From positions 1 through 29,328 of the IMG/VR virus record IMGVR_UViG_3300028829_001700: DNA of 29,328 nucleotides. One strand, written 5' to 3'. Below the pieces are notes generated by a model. That model worked only from the letters and a program-made list of their open reading frames with translations. It made no database searches and was not told where the DNA came from. Shown here piece by piece: positions 5,257 to 12,866 of the stretch (position 1 is its first letter; each line of letters opens with the position of its first letter). Source of the DNA: a virus. Both the position numbers and the translations under genes were made by a program.

Positions 5257-5466
5257 ATGCGCTACCGATATAAAACCCATTCAGAAATACCACCATATAT
5301 GGAAGATTATCTTCTTTCTGTTGTTGGTGATACTTCTCTTGTAGAAGTGCCTGTTGAGGACATCAATGATTTTCTCAATGGCTATGACGACTGGGCAAGT
5401 AGAGGAGATGTATCTTTACATGAAGTAAACTATAAAGATACATTTAAGGGCGACACTATCCATTAA
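5257..5466 (+). CDS. Small acidic protein, unknown (69 aa)
   Basis: Good ribosome site (TAGGAG). The product begins basic (MRYRYKTH), then has hydrophobic-acidic segments (YMEDYLLSVVGDTSLVEVPV, INDFLNGYDDW). No family was recognised. It is the last gene before the unusual leader of the cell wall hydrolase. Confidence 0.55.
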   Translation: MRYRYKTHSEIPPYMEDYLLSVVGDTSLVEVPVEDINDFLNGYDDWASRGDVSLHEVNYKDTFKGDTIH

Positions 5467-5471
5467 AGAAA

Positions 5472-5528
5472 GAAAGGGGGCGGTGAGACATACGGTCATA
5501 CTTTGTCTTGCCGCCCATATTCCTAATG
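5472..5528 (+). promoter_or_regulatory. Hairpin leader that may bridge a remote SD to the SleB-like gene start
   Basis: A purine SD-like stretch (AGAAAGG, 5471-5477) is followed by a hairpin: GGGCGG 5478-5483 pairs with CCGCCC 5511-5516, and AGAC 5486-5489 with GTCT 5505-5508, with a 2-nt internal loop. ATG 5526 has no SD of its own. With the hairpin folded, the SD lies 9 nt from the ATG; unfolded it is about 48 nt away. No U-run follows, so it is not a normal terminator. Confidence 0.5.
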
Positions 5529-6017
5529 AACTTATTTAAACTTTTACTAATTTTTACTGCTTCATTCTTAATTTCTTTTGTATTTCTTACACTAATGGCT
5601 TATGCCAATACTGTAGAAGATGAATTAGATTGTCTTGCAGAAGCAGTTTATTTTGAGGCTAGGTCAGAGCCGTTTGTTGCACAAATTGCAGTAGGAAATG
5701 TTATATATAATAGAGTTATGTCTAATAAATTTCCTAATACTTTTTGTGGAGTAGTACATCAAAGTAAGAGAAATAAACAAGGTAAACTTATTAAACATAG
5801 ATGTCAGTTTTCTTATTATTGTGACGGTAAAAAAGAAAATATGTATGACTATGAAGCTTATGAATTAAGTAAAAGAATTGCACAATTAGTTATTAAGGGT
5901 GTAATTATTGACTCCATTAGAGGAGCTACTCACTACCATGCTAACTACGTAAAACCTAAATGGTCCTTAGAAAAGAAGTACTTAGGAGAAATAGGATTAC
6001 ATAAGTTCTATAAATAA
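5526..6017 (+). CDS. Exported SleB-like cell wall hydrolase (163 aa)
   Basis: Residues 1-25 are a hydrophobic signal or membrane segment ending LMAYAN. The mature part shows the SleB / Hydrolase_2 pattern: CLAEAVYFEARSE (36-48, Glu39 and Glu44 as candidate catalytic acids), then VGNVIYNRV, CQFSYYCDG and GATHYHANYVKP. Family knowledge: these enzymes cut peptidoglycan glycan strands. A role in lysis from the periplasm side is likely, together with the M15 peptidase on the other strand. The start is uncertain: ATG 5526 keeps a clean signal peptide, while an in-frame TTG at 5508 would add PPIFL and lies within the hairpin. The gene is very AT-rich compared with DUF932 upstream. Confidence 0.8.
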   Translation: MNLFKLLLIFTASFLISFVFLTLMAYANTVEDELDCLAEAVYFEARSEPFVAQIAVGNVIYNRVMSNKFPNTFCGVVHQSKRNKQGKLIKHRCQFSYYCDGKKENMYDYEAYELSKRIAQLVIKGVIIDSIRGATHYHANYVKPKWSLEKKYLGEIGLHKFYK

Positions 6018-6030
6018 TAGAGGAACTATT

Positions 6031-6453
6031 ATGCCTTTGTCTCAGGCAAACCTTAAAAAACATTCTATAACTCTTATGTCAACAGCAAAAGAAATAGAAG
6101 AACCTGTTAGATGTTTTAGATTAGCTGCTGGTGTTATATATAAAAATATTTTAGTAAGTGTGGGAGTTAATAGTTATAAGACTGACCCCTTTCAAGCTAG
6201 GTTTGGAACTAGTGTACATGCTATACATTTACACGCAGAAGTAGCGGCTATTAAAAATGCTTTACGTAAACTATCTGTAGATGAATTAAATAAAGCAACA
6301 CTAATAGTTGTAAGAGTTAAAAAAAGAGAGCACGATAAACTATATGAAGCAACAATAGCTAAACCTTGCAGTGGGTGTCAAAGATGTATAGCAGAGTTTG
6401 GGATTAAAAATGTTTTTTATACAGGAAAAAAAGGAAGGTTACAGCAACTATGA
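6031..6453 (+). CDS. Second deaminase-fold zinc enzyme, substrate unknown (140 aa)
   Basis: HLHAEVAAI (HAE at 68-70) and KPCSGCQRC (Cys 113 and 116, with an extra Cys 119) give the full zinc and catalytic set of the cytidine deaminase superfamily. It differs from the dCMP deaminase at 3323 in lacking the GYNGT region and in having a long insert before the PCxxC. Substrate could be a free nucleoside or nucleotide, or a base in nucleic acid; the sequence does not decide. It is AT-rich like the SleB gene and overlaps thyX by 4 nt, which suggests a role in pyrimidine supply. Confidence 0.7.
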   Translation: MPLSQANLKKHSITLMSTAKEIEEPVRCFRLAAGVIYKNILVSVGVNSYKTDPFQARFGTSVHAIHLHAEVAAIKNALRKLSVDELNKATLIVVRVKKREHDKLYEATIAKPCSGCQRCIAEFGIKNVFYTGKKGRLQQL

Positions 6454-7118
6454 AATGTGAACTTATTAGTTCTTTAGGAGATGATTTAACAGTATGTAAT
6501 GCTGCTCGTGTATCATTTGATAAGGAATCAAAGTGGGCTAGAGATATACGTGTCACTGGAGAAAAAGAATTAAATTCTGGTGACAAAAAACTAATTAAGT
6601 ATCTAGCAAATCACGAACATTTTACACCTTTTACTCACTGCATGATAACAATGAGGGAAGAGGTTCCCATCTTTGTAGCTCGTCAGAGGTTTAAACACAC
6701 CATAGGGTTTAGCTATAACGAAGTAAGCCGTAGGTATGTAGATAGTGATCCCCTATTCTTTCACCCTACTCTATGGCGTAAGAAAGCAGAGAATAAGAAA
6801 CAAGGCTCAGAAGAAGACGGTATTCCCTCGCAAACTATAGTTAATAAAGCCTATGATACTTTTTTGATTGCATCTAAAGAACTTTATGATAAAATGTTAA
6901 GTATGCAAGTTGCACCAGAACAAGCCCGAATGGTACTACCACAGAGTATGTATACGTCTTACTACGTTACAGGTTCTCTTGCAGCTTTTGCTCGTGCATA
7001 TAAACTTCGCATTGAAGAACATGCTCAGAAAGAAATAAGAGACTTAGCAAAAATGTGGGATACTATCTGTTCAGATATTTATCCTGTTTCATGGAAGGAA
7101 TTAACAAGTGGCAGCTAA
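6450..7118 (+). CDS. thyX: Flavin-dependent thymidylate synthase ThyX (222 aa)
   Basis: The ThyX signature is clear: RQRFKHTIGFSYNEVSRRY at 78-96, that is RxRX7S with the NEVSRRY end, preceded by NHEHFTPFTH (54-63). In most ThyX the second residue of the signature is His (RHRX7S); here it is Gln79. Family knowledge: ThyX methylates dUMP to dTMP using methylenetetrahydrofolate, FAD and NADPH. With the dCMP deaminase and ribonucleotide reductase it completes a dTTP supply route. Length is normal. It overlaps the deaminase by 4 nt and the next gene by 11 nt. Confidence 0.93.
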   Translation: MKCELISSLGDDLTVCNAARVSFDKESKWARDIRVTGEKELNSGDKKLIKYLANHEHFTPFTHCMITMREEVPIFVARQRFKHTIGFSYNEVSRRYVDSDPLFFHPTLWRKKAENKKQGSEEDGIPSQTIVNKAYDTFLIASKELYDKMLSMQVAPEQARMVLPQSMYTSYYVTGSLAAFARAYKLRIEEHAQKEIRDLAKMWDTICSDIYPVSWKELTSGS

Positions 7119-7257
7119 AAAAACAATGGGCAGCGGTAAACCTGCTCATATCCAGCAGCATATGCGTACTAGTATTGGTGATAGTTTTAATAGCCGACCA
7201 AAGAACAAGCATAAGCGCCGAAGCTTTAAGGCTTACAGAGGTCAGGGAAAAAAATGA
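7108..7257 (+). CDS. Small basic conserved phage protein (49 aa, GTG start)
   Basis: GTG 7108 has AAGGA at the right distance inside the end of thyX. The product is strongly basic. Its end (RPKNKHKRRSFKAYRGQGKK) resembles a small basic protein seen beside replication genes of T7-type and other phages. Nucleic acid or ribosome binding is possible because of the charge, but no role is known. A different frame over the same DNA gives a hydrophobic ORF that starts inside thyX; it lacks a ribosome site and was rejected. Confidence 0.6.
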   Translation: MAAKKTMGSGKPAHIQQHMRTSIGDSFNSRPKNKHKRRSFKAYRGQGKK

Positions 7258-7577
7258 CTGATTTAGTTTCAATAGCTACATACGATAAGATTGTTTCTTT
7301 TTCTGAACATGCTACAAATAAGTTTCAGGCTGGTAAAATTTCTTACGAACAATTTTGTAATATTGAAATGATGGATTTAGGATATAATCCAAATAACCCA
7401 AAAGAAGTAGAGGAGTATCTAAACTTTATAGACGATTTAAAAGACGAGCTTATTGACATAATTTTTGTAACATGCTTACAATGTAATGCAGAACACCCGG
7501 TTACCCACATGAAGTGGGAAAAAATTCTTTGCTTAGATTGTAAGAGTGAAATAGTAAATCCAAAGAAAGAAGTATAG
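7254..7577 (+). CDS. Small protein with C-terminal zinc ribbon (107 aa)
   Basis: The N-terminal two thirds are helical (YDKIVSFSEHATNKFQAGK, then VEEYLNFIDDLKDELIDII). The C-terminus has CLQC and CLDC separated by 17 residues, a typical zinc ribbon. Start overlaps the previous stop by 4 nt (ATGA). It may be a regulator or an assembly factor for the replication proteins; nothing specific can be said. Confidence 0.6.
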   Translation: MTDLVSIATYDKIVSFSEHATNKFQAGKISYEQFCNIEMMDLGYNPNNPKEVEEYLNFIDDLKDELIDIIFVTCLQCNAEHPVTHMKWEKILCLDCKSEIVNPKKEV

Positions 7578-7765
7578 TGAAGAATTTATGGGAAAAAGAT
7601 AGAAAAACAATTTTTAGGGAGCTATATCAACAGTATCTTGAAGAAGGTTATTCACAAAAAGACGCAAAGAAATTTGCTTCGGAAGAAACGAAAGACTTCA
7701 TGTCTCATGATCGTGACTTTATAAATAACATCTTTAACTATCAGGATTATGAGGAGGAACCATAA
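7577..7765 (+). CDS. Small helical acidic protein, unknown (62 aa, GTG start)
   Basis: GTG 7577 overlaps the previous stop by one base (TAGTG), with AAAGAAG upstream. The product is an all-helical charged protein (TIFRELYQQYLEEGYSQKDAKK), ending DYEEEP. No motif. It is part of the coupled run leading to the primase-helicase. Confidence 0.55.
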   Translation: MKNLWEKDRKTIFRELYQQYLEEGYSQKDAKKFASEETKDFMSHDRDFINNIFNYQDYEEEP

Positions 7766-7767
7766 GT

Positions 7768-7989
7768 ATGTGGAAGATACTTGCTAAGAGCAAACGTTCT
7801 ACTACAGTACTAGAAACTTCTAATTATGAAAAGGAGATATGGAATCTTTTAGCGGATAGAAAACTATTTTCATCTCAATTTGGTTATGACGTAGAAGAAA
7901 TAGATAGTGGGTTCATAGCTAAACTTAATGGAGAAGAAGTTGCAACATATAGGATATGCAACGATGAGCGAAGATCACCAAGAAAGTGA
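7768..7989 (+). CDS. Small protein, unknown (73 aa)
   Basis: Ribosome site GAGGA upstream of ATG. The product has a basic start, a helical middle (NYEKEIWNLLADRKLF) and a strand-rich end (VEEIDSGFIAKLNGEEVATYRI). The last 26 nt overlap the primase-helicase gene in another frame. No family was recognised. Confidence 0.5.
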   Translation: MWKILAKSKRSTTVLETSNYEKEIWNLLADRKLFSSQFGYDVEEIDSGFIAKLNGEEVATYRICNDERRSPRK

Positions 7990-9646
7990 ATGGGTAAAAC
8001 ATATTCCATGTGGAACCTGTGGGTCAGACAATAATGGTAGTCTTTATTCGGACGGCCATACTTATTGTCATAAGTGCGGAACACATGTTCTTCCTGATAA
8101 CGTGAAAGAGGATTACGATAACATGCCACTTGATACAGTTCGTTACTCTCAACCTACTCCCAAAGGAGTTATCTCTGCTCTTACTGATAGAGGTATCACA
8201 AAAGATACAGCAGATAAATATGGTGTTCGTATTACACAGAACTCTTATGGAGAAACACTAAAACATTATTATCCTTACTACGATGTAAACAACAATCATG
8301 TTGCTTACAAAGTTCGTGATGTAGCCTCTAAGAATTTCTCTGCTGATCCTCCGGGCGCTATGTCAGCAGGTGCGTTGTTTGGTCAGCATCTCTGTCAAGA
8401 GAAAGGAAAGTATATCACCATCTGCGAAGGTGAGATTGATGCTATGTCTGTTTATCAGATGTTGGGGTCAAAGTGGCCCGTGGTTTCTATCAAGGATGGT
8501 GCAACATCAGCAGTTAAAAATTGTAAGCGTAGCTATGACTTCCTAAACAGCTACGATAATATTGTTATATGTTTTGATATGGATCAACCGGGGCAGGAGA
8601 ATTCTCGTAAGGTTGCTGAACTATTTGAACCTAACAAATGTAAGATTGTATTACTTGATTCAAAACTGAAGGATGCAAATGAATACCTTAAGGCATCTAA
8701 GGCGGCAGACTTTACTAAGGCTTGGTGGGCTGCTAAGACATTCACACCCGCTGGTATTATTAATCTTAGGGATGTTGGGGAAGAGCTATACGAAGAAAGC
8801 AATCAGACTACCTGTCTCTATCCTTGGGAAGGGATGAATACAAAGCTATATGGTATTCGTACAGGAGAGCTTACGACAGTAACAGCAGGTACTGGTACTG
8901 GTAAATCAAGCGTCATGCGTGAGCTTATGCACCACGTTCTTAAAAACACATCAGAGAATATTGGTGTTATTTCTTTGGAAGAAAACACTCACTCTACCAT
9001 CTTTCATATTATGTCTGTGGAGGCAAACTCTCGCCTCTATATTAAGGAAGTAAGAGAAAATCATAGTAGTGCCGACCTACGAAAGTGGCAGGACGCTACA
9101 GTAGGTAGTGGTAGGTTCTTTGCCTTTGACCATTTTGGTTCGATGGGTACAGAAGAAATTCTTGCTCGTGTTCGTTACATGGTTAAGGCATTGGATTGTA
9201 AGTGGGTCTTCTTAGACCATCTATCCATTCTTGTCTCAGGCTTAGATGGTATGGACGAACGAAAGAACATCGACGTTCTGATGACCAAACTTCGTAGCTT
9301 GGTAGAGGAAACAAACTGTGCTCTGATCCTCGTGAGTCACCTACGGAGGGCTGCTGGAGATAGTGGGCATGAGGATGGCAGAGAAGTGTCTTTGTCGCAT
9401 CTACGCGGCTCCCAGAGCATTGCTCAGTTGTCTGATACGGTCATAGCAATGGAACGAGATCAGCAGTCTGACGACCCCAACACAGCCAACACTACGACCA
9501 TCCGCGTACTGAAGAATAGGTATGCAGGTGAAACTGGTGTAGCTTGTCACTTGTTTTTTAATAAAGATACTGGTAGGTTGCACGAGGTAAGTAATCTAGG
9601 CGATGACTTAGAGGAAGGAGATGGTGACAACGACATTCCCTTCTAA
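7964..9646 (+). CDS. T7 gp4-type DNA primase-helicase (560 aa)
   Basis: All domains of the T7 gene 4 protein are present in order. The zinc-binding domain has Cys 16, 19, 35 and 38. The TOPRIM primase core has CEGEIDAMSVY (about 153-163) and CFDMDQPGQ (about 206). The RecA-like helicase has Walker A GTGTGKSS (about 309), LDHLSIL (about 417) and the SHLRRAAGDS loop. The tail is acidic (DDLEEGDGDNDIPF), as in T7, where it binds the polymerase. T7 gp4 is 566 aa, so length fits. It unwinds DNA and lays down primers at the fork. ATG 7964 was chosen over 7928: it has AGGAT 8 nt upstream and starts just before the zinc domain. Confidence 0.95.
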   Translation: MSEDHQESEWVKHIPCGTCGSDNNGSLYSDGHTYCHKCGTHVLPDNVKEDYDNMPLDTVRYSQPTPKGVISALTDRGITKDTADKYGVRITQNSYGETLKHYYPYYDVNNNHVAYKVRDVASKNFSADPPGAMSAGALFGQHLCQEKGKYITICEGEIDAMSVYQMLGSKWPVVSIKDGATSAVKNCKRSYDFLNSYDNIVICFDMDQPGQENSRKVAELFEPNKCKIVLLDSKLKDANEYLKASKAADFTKAWWAAKTFTPAGIINLRDVGEELYEESNQTTCLYPWEGMNTKLYGIRTGELTTVTAGTGTGKSSVMRELMHHVLKNTSENIGVISLEENTHSTIFHIMSVEANSRLYIKEVRENHSSADLRKWQDATVGSGRFFAFDHFGSMGTEEILARVRYMVKALDCKWVFLDHLSILVSGLDGMDERKNIDVLMTKLRSLVEETNCALILVSHLRRAAGDSGHEDGREVSLSHLRGSQSIAQLSDTVIAMERDQQSDDPNTANTTTIRVLKNRYAGETGVACHLFFNKDTGRLHEVSNLGDDLEEGDGDNDIPF

Positions 9647-9661
9647 CTGATAGGAAAAACA

Positions 9662-11311
9662 ATGGACGTAATACTCGACATCGAAACAGATTCTCTCAAC
9701 GCTACGCAGATTTTTTGTATCGTAACAAAGAATGTAGATACCGGACAGATAAACGTATGGAAAGGTGAAGAGTGTTACAGTAGTTTTCCTAAGTTCTCAA
9801 AAGGAGTATCAAAGTTTATTATGCACAATGGCATAAGCTTTGATGCTCCTACTTTGAACCGCCTAGTAGGCACTACTATTAATGTATCTAATGTAGAAGA
9901 TACTCTACTTCTTTCACAGCTTTTATTTCCTACACGCGAAAAACATTCTCTTGAGTCATGGGGTTTGAATTTAGGTTTTAAAAAGATAGCCTTTAATGAC
10001 TTCTCTCAATTAACAGAAGAAATGATTACGTACTGTATACGTGATGTAGATATTACATATCGTTTATGGTTAAAAATTAAACAAGAGAAACCAGAGAAGT
10101 ATCGTAAAGCTGTTGATCTAGAATACAATGTACGGCACATTGTTGACATACAAGAGCGCAATGGCTTTACTCTTGACCTTGAGAAAGCGTCATGTCTACA
10201 AGCAGAACTATCTGATAAATCTTCTATCATAGAAAAACAGTTAGAAGAAAAGTATAAGCCTATTATAGAAGAAAGGTTCTCAGAAAAGACAGGCAAAAGA
10301 TTAAAGGATAAAGTCATTATCTTTAATCCATCTAGTAGGCAGCAGATAGCTGCTAGACTAATGAAACAAGGATGGGAGCCAGATAAGTTTACACCAACTG
10401 GTCACCCAATTGTTGATGAAGGTACATTAAAGAATGTAGATATACCAGAAGCTAAGATGATTGCTGAATATCTTCTTCTTAATAAACGTACTGCACAGAT
10501 TAAATCTTGGATTAAACTTTTAGAAGATGATGGAAAGGTACATGGAAAAGTTCTCACACTTAAAGCTATATCGGGACGCATGGCACACTATGGTCCAAAC
10601 ATGGCACAGGTTCCAGCAGTATACTCTCCTTATGGGAAACAGTGTAGAGCTTGTTGGAGTTCCTCTTCTGCTGATCGCGTTCTTGTGGGCTGTGACGCAA
10701 GTTCGTTAGAGCTAAGATGTTTAGCTCATTATATGAACGATACTTCTTATACCAAAGAAGTAGTTGAAGGAGATATTCATACAGCTAATCAGAAGGCTGC
10801 TGGGCTAGAGACTCGTGACCAAGCAAAGACATTTATCTATGCATTTATTTATGGCGCTGGTGCAGCTAAGATTGGCAGCGTCGTCGGAGGGTCAGCAGCA
10901 GAAGGACAACAGCTTATTGATAACTTTCTAGGTAGTCTCCCTGCATTAGCTACTCTAAGAGAAAGAGTTGCTAATGTTTCTAAATCTGGTTACATCTCCG
11001 GCCTAGATGGTAGGAAGCTACACGTCAGGCATCAACACGCAGCTATGAATCTTTTGCTGCAGGGTGCAGGTGCTATTATTTGTAAGCAGTGGCTTGTGTT
11101 TATTGACAAGCTTATAAGAAAGCATAAGTTAGACGCTAAGTTAGTAGCTAGTATCCATGACGAATATCAATTTGATTGCCGTAAGGATCAGGCTGAACAT
11201 TTTGGTAGATTAACCAGAGAAGCTATGAAGCTAACTGAAAAGGAGTTGAATGTTAGGTGTCCGCTTGATAGCGAATATAAAGTTGGTAACAACTGGAGTG
11301 AAACACACTAA
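9662..11311 (+). CDS. T7-type family A DNA polymerase (549 aa)
   Basis: The N-terminal 3'-5' exonuclease shows ILDIETDS (Asp6, Glu8) and IRDVDITYRLW. The polymerase domain shows motif A GCDASSLELR (Asp345), motif B RDQAKTFIYAFIYGAG and motif C SIHDEYQFD (His499-Asp-Glu). It is shorter than T7 DNA polymerase (704 aa) but complete in motifs. There is no obvious thioredoxin-binding loop insert, so a different processivity factor, or none, is possible. It lies 15 nt after the primase-helicase and replicates the phage genome with it. Confidence 0.95.
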   Translation: MDVILDIETDSLNATQIFCIVTKNVDTGQINVWKGEECYSSFPKFSKGVSKFIMHNGISFDAPTLNRLVGTTINVSNVEDTLLLSQLLFPTREKHSLESWGLNLGFKKIAFNDFSQLTEEMITYCIRDVDITYRLWLKIKQEKPEKYRKAVDLEYNVRHIVDIQERNGFTLDLEKASCLQAELSDKSSIIEKQLEEKYKPIIEERFSEKTGKRLKDKVIIFNPSSRQQIAARLMKQGWEPDKFTPTGHPIVDEGTLKNVDIPEAKMIAEYLLLNKRTAQIKSWIKLLEDDGKVHGKVLTLKAISGRMAHYGPNMAQVPAVYSPYGKQCRACWSSSSADRVLVGCDASSLELRCLAHYMNDTSYTKEVVEGDIHTANQKAAGLETRDQAKTFIYAFIYGAGAAKIGSVVGGSAAEGQQLIDNFLGSLPALATLRERVANVSKSGYISGLDGRKLHVRHQHAAMNLLLQGAGAIICKQWLVFIDKLIRKHKLDAKLVASIHDEYQFDCRKDQAEHFGRLTREAMKLTEKELNVRCPLDSEYKVGNNWSETH

Positions 11312-11327
11312 GTAAAGGAAAAATTTA

Positions 11328-11831
11328 ATGAACACAATTCCACTTACAGAAGAAGATATTATCTACGCACGTTCAGTAGCTAAGTCTATCTACGATGAAT
11401 CACGCCGACAAGGACTTGATCCTACTGGTGCTACAGGATATTACTCAGCAGAGAATGAAATCATTGGGGTACTAGGTGAGATTGCAGCGGCACGTCATTT
11501 CGGTATTCCATTTGTCCCTAACATCAATCAATTCAAGCGTCCTGATGTTGGCAAGTGGGCAGTACGTACCACTAAGTACCCAAAAGGTAAGCTGCTGATC
11601 AGGCCGGGTGACCCTGCTACTGATCCTTACATGCTTGTTACAATCCCTACGTTCCGTGCTGCTAATATCATCGGATGGATTGAAGGCGAGGATGCTATGA
11701 CTGACGACAATTGGTACGACAAAGAAAGTATTCGACCAATCGTCGGACCCGGTGATGCAGCATGGGTTATCTTTCAGGATCAACTTAATTCTTTCACAGA
11801 ATTTGCTAAAAGAGAGGAAGCAGCAGCATGA
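11328..11831 (+). CDS. Possible nuclease-fold protein, unknown (167 aa)
   Basis: The pattern GVLGEIAAARHFGIPF (47-62), then RPDVGKWAVRTTKYPKGKLL, recalls the E, D and (E/Q)xK layout of PD-(D/E)xK nucleases. The final motif here reads VRTTK rather than ExK, so activity is uncertain. The rest is strand-rich with RPGDPATDPYMLV and an acidic-aromatic end. Neighbours are polymerase and SSB, so a role in DNA metabolism is likely. It overlaps the next gene by 4 nt. Confidence 0.5.
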   Translation: MNTIPLTEEDIIYARSVAKSIYDESRRQGLDPTGATGYYSAENEIIGVLGEIAAARHFGIPFVPNINQFKRPDVGKWAVRTTKYPKGKLLIRPGDPATDPYMLVTIPTFRAANIIGWIEGEDAMTDDNWYDKESIRPIVGPGDAAWVIFQDQLNSFTEFAKREEAAA

Positions 11832-12049
11832 AGATGGAAGTAAATTTAAATGATGATTGGGTAGATGAAGTAGTAGCAGCCTCGCTGCGTGATTTCGTCC
11901 GGCGTAACCATAAAAACTCAGACACCCCAATTGATGCCATGAAGGAGGTTCTTAAATTTTATAGTGTGGAGGAAGACTACAATGCTTTTATCGAAGACCT
12001 TGAGATTATGTCTGGACATAACGAAGGACAAATTAGTTTTGATTTTTAG
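11828..12049 (+). CDS. Small conserved phage protein (73 aa)
   Basis: Begins MKMEVNLNDDWVDEVVAASL and continues with two acidic helices (AMKEVLKFYSVEEDYNAF). This resembles small proteins beside replication genes of other phages, with no known function. The 4-nt ATGA overlap with the upstream gene suggests coupled synthesis. The next 86 bases hold a promoter and the leader of the SSB gene. Confidence 0.55.
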   Translation: MKMEVNLNDDWVDEVVAASLRDFVRRNHKNSDTPIDAMKEVLKFYSVEEDYNAFIEDLEIMSGHNEGQISFDF

Positions 12050-12050
12050 C

Positions 12051-12079
12051 TTGACAGGTGTAACTAAGTTTAGTAGTAT
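12051..12079 (+). promoter_or_regulatory. Sigma70 promoter before the SSB gene
   Basis: TTGACA at 12051-12056, a 17-bp spacer, and TAGTAT at 12074-12079. The predicted start is near 12086, leaving a leader of about 50 nt. A short hairpin (GCCC 12099-12102 with GGGC 12111-12114) and the ribosome site TCGGAG lie in the leader. A separate strong promoter here suits the high demand for SSB and the recombination genes after it. Confidence 0.75.
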
Positions 12080-12135
12080 CCTTTTTGTTACTGAAACAGC
12101 CCTAATCATTGGGCCTTAAATCGGAGATTAAATAA

Positions 12136-12606
12136 ATGGCTAATGCAAGATACGATCAAATTATCATTACAGGTAAAGTTTATTGGGCTTCCGTTGTAGA
12201 GCCTAATACTACCTATGAGCCTTGTTGGCAGGTAGACGTATGTATTGAAGACGACGAGACCAAAGAAAAGCTACAATCCGTCGGACTACCCATTAAAAAT
12301 AAGGGTGATGAGCGTGGTGACTTCTTCTCTGCCAAGCGTAAGGTACAGAAGAAGGATGGTAGTAATCGAGATGCTCCTCGCGTCATCGACGCAAAGCGTA
12401 ATCCTTGGGACAGGCGTCTCATTGGTAATGGTAGTTTAGCTAAGATTAAAGTCCAACCCTATGATTGGGATTATGCTGGTAAGAGCGGCGTTAGCTCAGA
12501 CTTTATGGCTATGCAGGTTATCGACCTTGTGACATATGGTGATCCATCTAATGATTTCCAAGACGAAGATGGATTTAGTATTGATGACGAACTAGCAGCT
12601 TTATAA
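12136..12606 (+). CDS. T7 gp2.5-type single-stranded DNA-binding protein (156 aa)
   Basis: The OB-fold-like body has ITGKVYWASVVEPN and ERGDFFSAKRKVQKKDG with many basic and aromatic residues. It is followed by AKIKVQPYDWDY and a strongly acidic tail (FQDEDGFSIDDELAAL). The tail is the hallmark of gp2.5 and related phage SSBs, used to contact polymerase and primase-helicase. It coats single strands at the fork and helps recombination. It is the first gene of the unit driven by the promoter at 12051. Confidence 0.85.
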   Translation: MANARYDQIIITGKVYWASVVEPNTTYEPCWQVDVCIEDDETKEKLQSVGLPIKNKGDERGDFFSAKRKVQKKDGSNRDAPRVIDAKRNPWDRRLIGNGSLAKIKVQPYDWDYAGKSGVSSDFMAMQVIDLVTYGDPSNDFQDEDGFSIDDELAAL

Positions 12607-12622
12607 GAAAGGAAGTAAAATA

Positions 12623-12841
12623 ATGAAGACGAATGAAACACTAGTACTAACAGCTCTTCGACGTGGTATGCGCGTTACTCGTAAAACTTCACTTGAACGT
12701 GGGTGGTGTGAGAACCTCACCGCTACGATCTCACGCCTTCGTAAGAAGGGACACATTATCATCGCTGTACGCGCCATGTCCCCTGTTGGTGCCTATACGC
12801 GATATAAGCTACTCGCAGAGCCTACAGCACAGGCCGCGTAG
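12623..12841 (+). CDS. Winged-helix DNA-binding protein (72 aa)
   Basis: The sequence fits a small winged helix: NETLVLTALRRGMRVTRKTS, then a recognition-helix-like CENLTATISRLRKKG, then two wing strands (HIIIAVRAM, YTRYKLL). Basic overall with a short Ala-rich end. It could be a transcription regulator and is the only clear one in the window, so it is a candidate binder of the TTTACNNNGTAAA sites; this link is inference. The ribosome site AAGGAAG is strong. Codon use is more GC-rich than in the genes around it. Confidence 0.65.
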   Translation: MKTNETLVLTALRRGMRVTRKTSLERGWCENLTATISRLRKKGHIIIAVRAMSPVGAYTRYKLLAEPTAQAA

Positions 12842-12866
12842 TAGCTAACTAAGGAGGCAACAGAAC

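Noticed and set aside
7055-7261. Rightward 68-codon frame with a membrane-like stretch
   Set aside because: Starts inside thyX without a ribosome site; the GTG frame at 7108 has a good SD and a basic sequence resembling known phage proteins.
10006-10317. Leftward 103-codon frame inside the DNA polymerase gene
   Set aside because: Pure antisense shadow of a firmly identified gene.
11103-11140. TTGACA inside the polymerase gene as a promoter
   Set aside because: No acceptable -10 element at 16-18 bp spacing.
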